Assembly (NCBI GenBank): GCA_036735545.1
Contig: DAINOD010000115.1
Coordinates: 1 to 8,032 of the forward strand
Length of the DNA: 8,032 bases
DNA from: Rubrimonas sp036735545
GTDB lineage: Bacteria; Pseudomonadota; Alphaproteobacteria; Rhodobacterales; Rhodobacteraceae
Direction of reading: 5' to 3'
Numbering within the stretch: the stretch's first letter is position 1; every line of letters starts with the position of its first letter. A model generated the notes under the pieces. The model had not been told where the DNA came from, made no database searches, and was given only the letters and a program-made list of their open reading frames with translations. The translations under genes and the position numbers were made by a program. Of the stretch, positions 6,049-8,032 are shown in pieces.

Positions 6049-7002
6049 ATGACCCCCAGCGACGCCCCCGTCATCGACGGCGTGGGCCTAAACCTCACCG
6101 GCTTGCCCGACGGCCGGCTCGACCTCTTGCCGGAGAGGCTGGCGCGCTGGAAGGCGCTCGGCTGCACCCATGTCGAGGTAACCGCCCGCCGGCTCGACCT
6201 CGTCGTGGGCGGGCGACTGCTGCGTCGGCGCTGCGAGGCGGTGGCGGAGATGTTGGCGGAGGCGGGGCTGAAGGCGGTGCTGCACGCCAACCACGCCATC
6301 AACCTGATGGACTCGGTCGAGCCCGACCAGCACGAGGCCGCCGCCGCCGCCAGCATCGAGGCCGCCACCATCTTGGGCGCACATTCCATGGTGCTGCACT
6401 CGGGCAAGAGCCCGCGCGCGGTCTGGGCCGGCAGTGCGGACGGCCTGCTGGCCGACGAGCGCGACCGGCTGCGCCGCCTCGGCGACGCGGCCGGGGCGAC
6501 GGGCGTGCGGCTCGCGGTAGAGAACATGATCGCGCAGGACGAGGCCGGCCTGTTCGGCTACGGCTGCTCGCCGGCGGCGCTAGCGGAGCAGCTTGCGGAG
6601 ACCGGCCACGAGTGGGTCGGCGCCTGCCTCGACTTCGGGCACGGCTGGCTGTCGGCGACGCGGCTGGGCTTCGACTTTGTCGCCGAGATCGAGGCGCTGT
6701 CGCCCTTCGTCTGGCACCTGCACCTGCACGACAACTGCGGCCGCCCCGGCCGCGCCATGAGCGGCGACGCCGGCGACGACGTTGCGCTGGGCTTCGGCGA
6801 CATGCACGCGCCGATGTTTCTCGGTACGATCCCGTGGGCGGCGCTGCTGCCGCGCATGCGATTCCGCCCGCGCACCTTCGGCGGCATTGAACTCGCCGGT
6901 CGCTTCGACGCCGAGGCCGCCACGGTGGTCGCCACCGCGCGCGCCATCGCGGCGCATCTGAACACGGGCGCGCCGCTGGCCGACCCCTATGCGAGGAACT
7001 GA
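6049..7002 (+). CDS. sugar phosphate isomerase/epimerase family protein (xylose-isomerase-like TIM barrel), paralogue 1
   Basis: This 317-residue cytoplasmic protein belongs to the AP-endonuclease-2/xylose-isomerase-like TIM-barrel fold, whose members are divalent-metal enzymes acting on ketoses, sugar acids, inosose and related compounds. Barrel-strand motifs are visible in order: HVEVTA with E43, LHANHAINLMD with H79 and D88, VLHSGK with H117, AVENM with E158, CLDFGH with D195/H198, WHLHLHDN with H225 and D228, GFGDMHAP with D251/H253, and GIEL with E281. E158, D195, H198 and E281 are the best candidates for metal or catalytic residues, by analogy with the family. AGGA at 6036-6039 lies 9 nt before the ATG, which is 5 nt after the permease stop. 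The gene is thus part of the transporter operon, suggesting action on the imported solute or a product of it. Reaction and substrate are unknown; an endonuclease role is unlikely in this context. Confidence 0.85.
   Translation: MTPSDAPVIDGVGLNLTGLPDGRLDLLPERLARWKALGCTHVEVTARRLDLVVGGRLLRRRCEAVAEMLAEAGLKAVLHANHAINLMDSVEPDQHEAAAAASIEAATILGAHSMVLHSGKSPRAVWAGSADGLLADERDRLRRLGDAAGATGVRLAVENMIAQDEAGLFGYGCSPAALAEQLAETGHEWVGACLDFGHGWLSATRLGFDFVAEIEALSPFVWHLHLHDNCGRPGRAMSGDAGDDVALGFGDMHAPMFLGTIPWAALLPRMRFRPRTFGGIELAGRFDAEAATVVATARAIAAHLNTGAPLADPYARN
6993..6998 (+). promoter_or_regulatory. ribosome binding site of isomerase paralogue 2
   Basis: GAGGAA lies 7 nt before ATG 7006 and inside the last codons of the preceding gene. 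It supports the ATG 7006 start and indicates that the second isomerase can be initiated efficiently on its own. Confidence 0.65.
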
Positions 7003-7005
7003 GCC

Positions 7006-7914
7006 ATGGGCGTGATCTCGACGGGCTTCAACACCGGACCGGCCGAGGGTTCGGTCGCGCGGCTGGAGGCGATGCTCGCCCATCTGGCGGAGATCGGCTG
7101 CGACGGGGCCGAGATCACCGCAGTCGGCCTCGACGCCGTGGTCGCCTGCCGGCTGATCGCGCCGCAGGTCGCGGCGGTGCGCGCCGCCATGGCGCGCTTT
7201 CCGCTGGCCTATTCGATGCACGCGCCGATCGGGATCAACCTGATGGACGGCGCCCACCGCGACCTGCACGCCCGCGCGACGGACGCCTCGCTCGCGCTGG
7301 CTGCCGAGATCGGCGCCGCGGTGGTGGTGCTGCACCCCGGCCGCTGCGCGCCGCGGGAGTGGGTGGATAGCCGCGAGAGCCTGCTCGCCTTCGAGCGCGA
7401 CATGCTGAGCGCCGCCGCTGATCGGGCAGAGGCGCTGGGGGTGCGCATCGCTTACGAGAACATCTCGCCAAACCCGCGCGTCATTGAGGGGCTGGAAACG
7501 TCCTATTCCCTCGACCCAGCGCAACTCGCCTCTCAGTTGGAGGCGCTAGATCATACGGCGGTGATCGCCTGCCTCGACATCAGTCACGCGATGCAGGGCG
7601 CTGAGCTCTGGGGTTTCGACATGTTGGCGGCCTGCGAGCGGCTGAGTCCTCATGTCGGACACATTCATTATTCCGACAGCACTGGTCTGCCCGCCACCAT
7701 CGCCTCGCGCCACTTGGGCGAGAATAACTACTTCGGGACTGGCGATATGCATGCGCCCCCGGGGTTCGGGTCGGTCAACTTCGACGCACTTGCGGAGGTG
7801 CTGCGCGTGCGACCCGACACGAGAATGGTCATAGAGATCAAAAACAACTTCAAGGCCCATAGCGAAGCCTCTACGCTCGCGGCGGCGCAGGCTTTTGGCG
7901 CACGCTTAGCCTGA
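7006..7914 (+). CDS. sugar phosphate isomerase/epimerase family protein (xylose-isomerase-like TIM barrel), paralogue 2
   Basis: This 302-residue protein has the same TIM-barrel fold as its upstream neighbour and is separated from it by 3 nt. Motifs in order are AEITAV with E36, YSMHAPIGINLMD with H72 and D81, VVLHPGR with H110, AYENISPN with E151, CLDISHA with D191/H194, GHIHYSDS with H221 and D224, GTGDMHAPPGFG with D247/H249, and VIEIKNN with E277. All putative metal and catalytic positions of paralogue 1 are retained, so both genes look active rather than one being decayed. Differences around the motifs (PIG versus NHA, ISPN versus MIAQ, SDS versus DNC) suggest a different substrate or reaction step. 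Codon usage changes along the gene: the last third is much less GC-rich (about 52-60% by hand count in several 60-base blocks) than the first third (about 70%). A likely cooperating enzyme of the same pathway; exact reaction unknown. Confidence 0.85.
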   Translation: MGVISTGFNTGPAEGSVARLEAMLAHLAEIGCDGAEITAVGLDAVVACRLIAPQVAAVRAAMARFPLAYSMHAPIGINLMDGAHRDLHARATDASLALAAEIGAAVVVLHPGRCAPREWVDSRESLLAFERDMLSAAADRAEALGVRIAYENISPNPRVIEGLETSYSLDPAQLASQLEALDHTAVIACLDISHAMQGAELWGFDMLAACERLSPHVGHIHYSDSTGLPATIASRHLGENNYFGTGDMHAPPGFGSVNFDALAEVLRVRPDTRMVIEIKNNFKAHSEASTLAAAQAFGARLA

Positions 7915-8032
7915 AATTCTTACCGGGACTGACGTCGGCACGGCGCTTGCGTCGGACAGCAGCGCGACCGCGGCCAGTCCGGCGAAGGCGTGGGTGTCGG
8001 TGGTCGTCATGGGCTGTGGTTCCCCGCGAAAG
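7906..8032 (-). CDS. possible partial ORF converging on the operon (edge)
   Basis: The minus strand is open from the right edge to a TAA at 7908-7906, overlapping the end of the last isomerase gene by 9 nt. It could be the C-terminus of a convergent gene. It could also start at the ATG at 8010 and give a 34-residue peptide containing DTHAFAGLAAVALLSDASAV, with GGGGA upstream as a loose RBS. Third positions are strongly G/C. However, a + strand frame through the same bases uses the same third positions and is also open to the edge, so codon bias cannot decide between the strands. No family is recognised. Confidence 0.2.
   Translation of the reverse strand, partial: FRGEPQPMTTTDTHAFAGLAAVALLSDASAVPTSVPVRISG

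Noticed and set aside
2140..6527. Long minus-strand ORFs opposite the ATPase, permease and isomerase genes (for example 2144-3028, 3019-3894, 4832-6007)
   Set aside because: Their products are Arg/Ala/Gln/His-rich without domains, and they lie exactly opposite genes with full family motifs. Long antisense frames are expected in DNA this rich in GC.
1..8032. CRISPR arrays, tRNA or rRNA genes, insertion-sequence ends or transposases
   Set aside because: No regularly spaced repeats, no cloverleaf-like segment with a CCA-type end, and no transposase motif or terminal inverted repeat were seen when reading both strands.

Overview
The window comes from a high-GC bacterium, most likely an alphaproteobacterium. 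The operon genes run at roughly 70% GC with strong G/C preference at third codon positions, and the protein style resembles Rhodobacterales or Rhodospirillales. That placement is an inference, since there is no rRNA or tRNA here to anchor it. All confidently called genes are on the + strand.

Layout: (a) Positions 1-78 may be the 3' end of an upstream gene. (b) Positions 79-654 are a long, lower-GC leader without a convincing protein gene. It holds a hairpin, a short palindrome, and an unusually strong Shine-Dalgarno sequence that serves a TTG-initiated leader ORF. (c) Positions 655-6043 encode a complete cluster-C (Opp/Dpp/nickel-type) ABC importer: an exported solute-binding protein, two ATPases and two permeases, in the order A-D-F-B-C. 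A GC-rich stem-loop separates the binding-protein gene from the rest. (d) Positions 6049-7914 encode two adjacent, divergent paralogues of the xylose-isomerase-like TIM-barrel family (sugar phosphate isomerase/epimerase type). Their active-site motifs are almost perfectly collinear. (e) Positions 7915-8032 are an edge region with an ambiguous partial ORF on the opposite strand.

From the second ATPase gene onward the genes overlap by 1-4 nt or are separated by 3-5 nt, so transcription as one operon with translational coupling is likely. The simplest reading is an uptake-plus-catabolism unit. The periplasmic binding protein captures a solute, the B/C/D/F complex imports it using ATP, and the two isomerases/epimerases work on the imported compound or its breakdown products. 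Although such transporters are routinely labelled 'peptide', there is no peptidase here. The two carbohydrate-type isomerases argue for a sugar, sugar-acid, polyol or opine-like substrate. The actual substrate cannot be read from the sequence. No regulator gene is inside the window.
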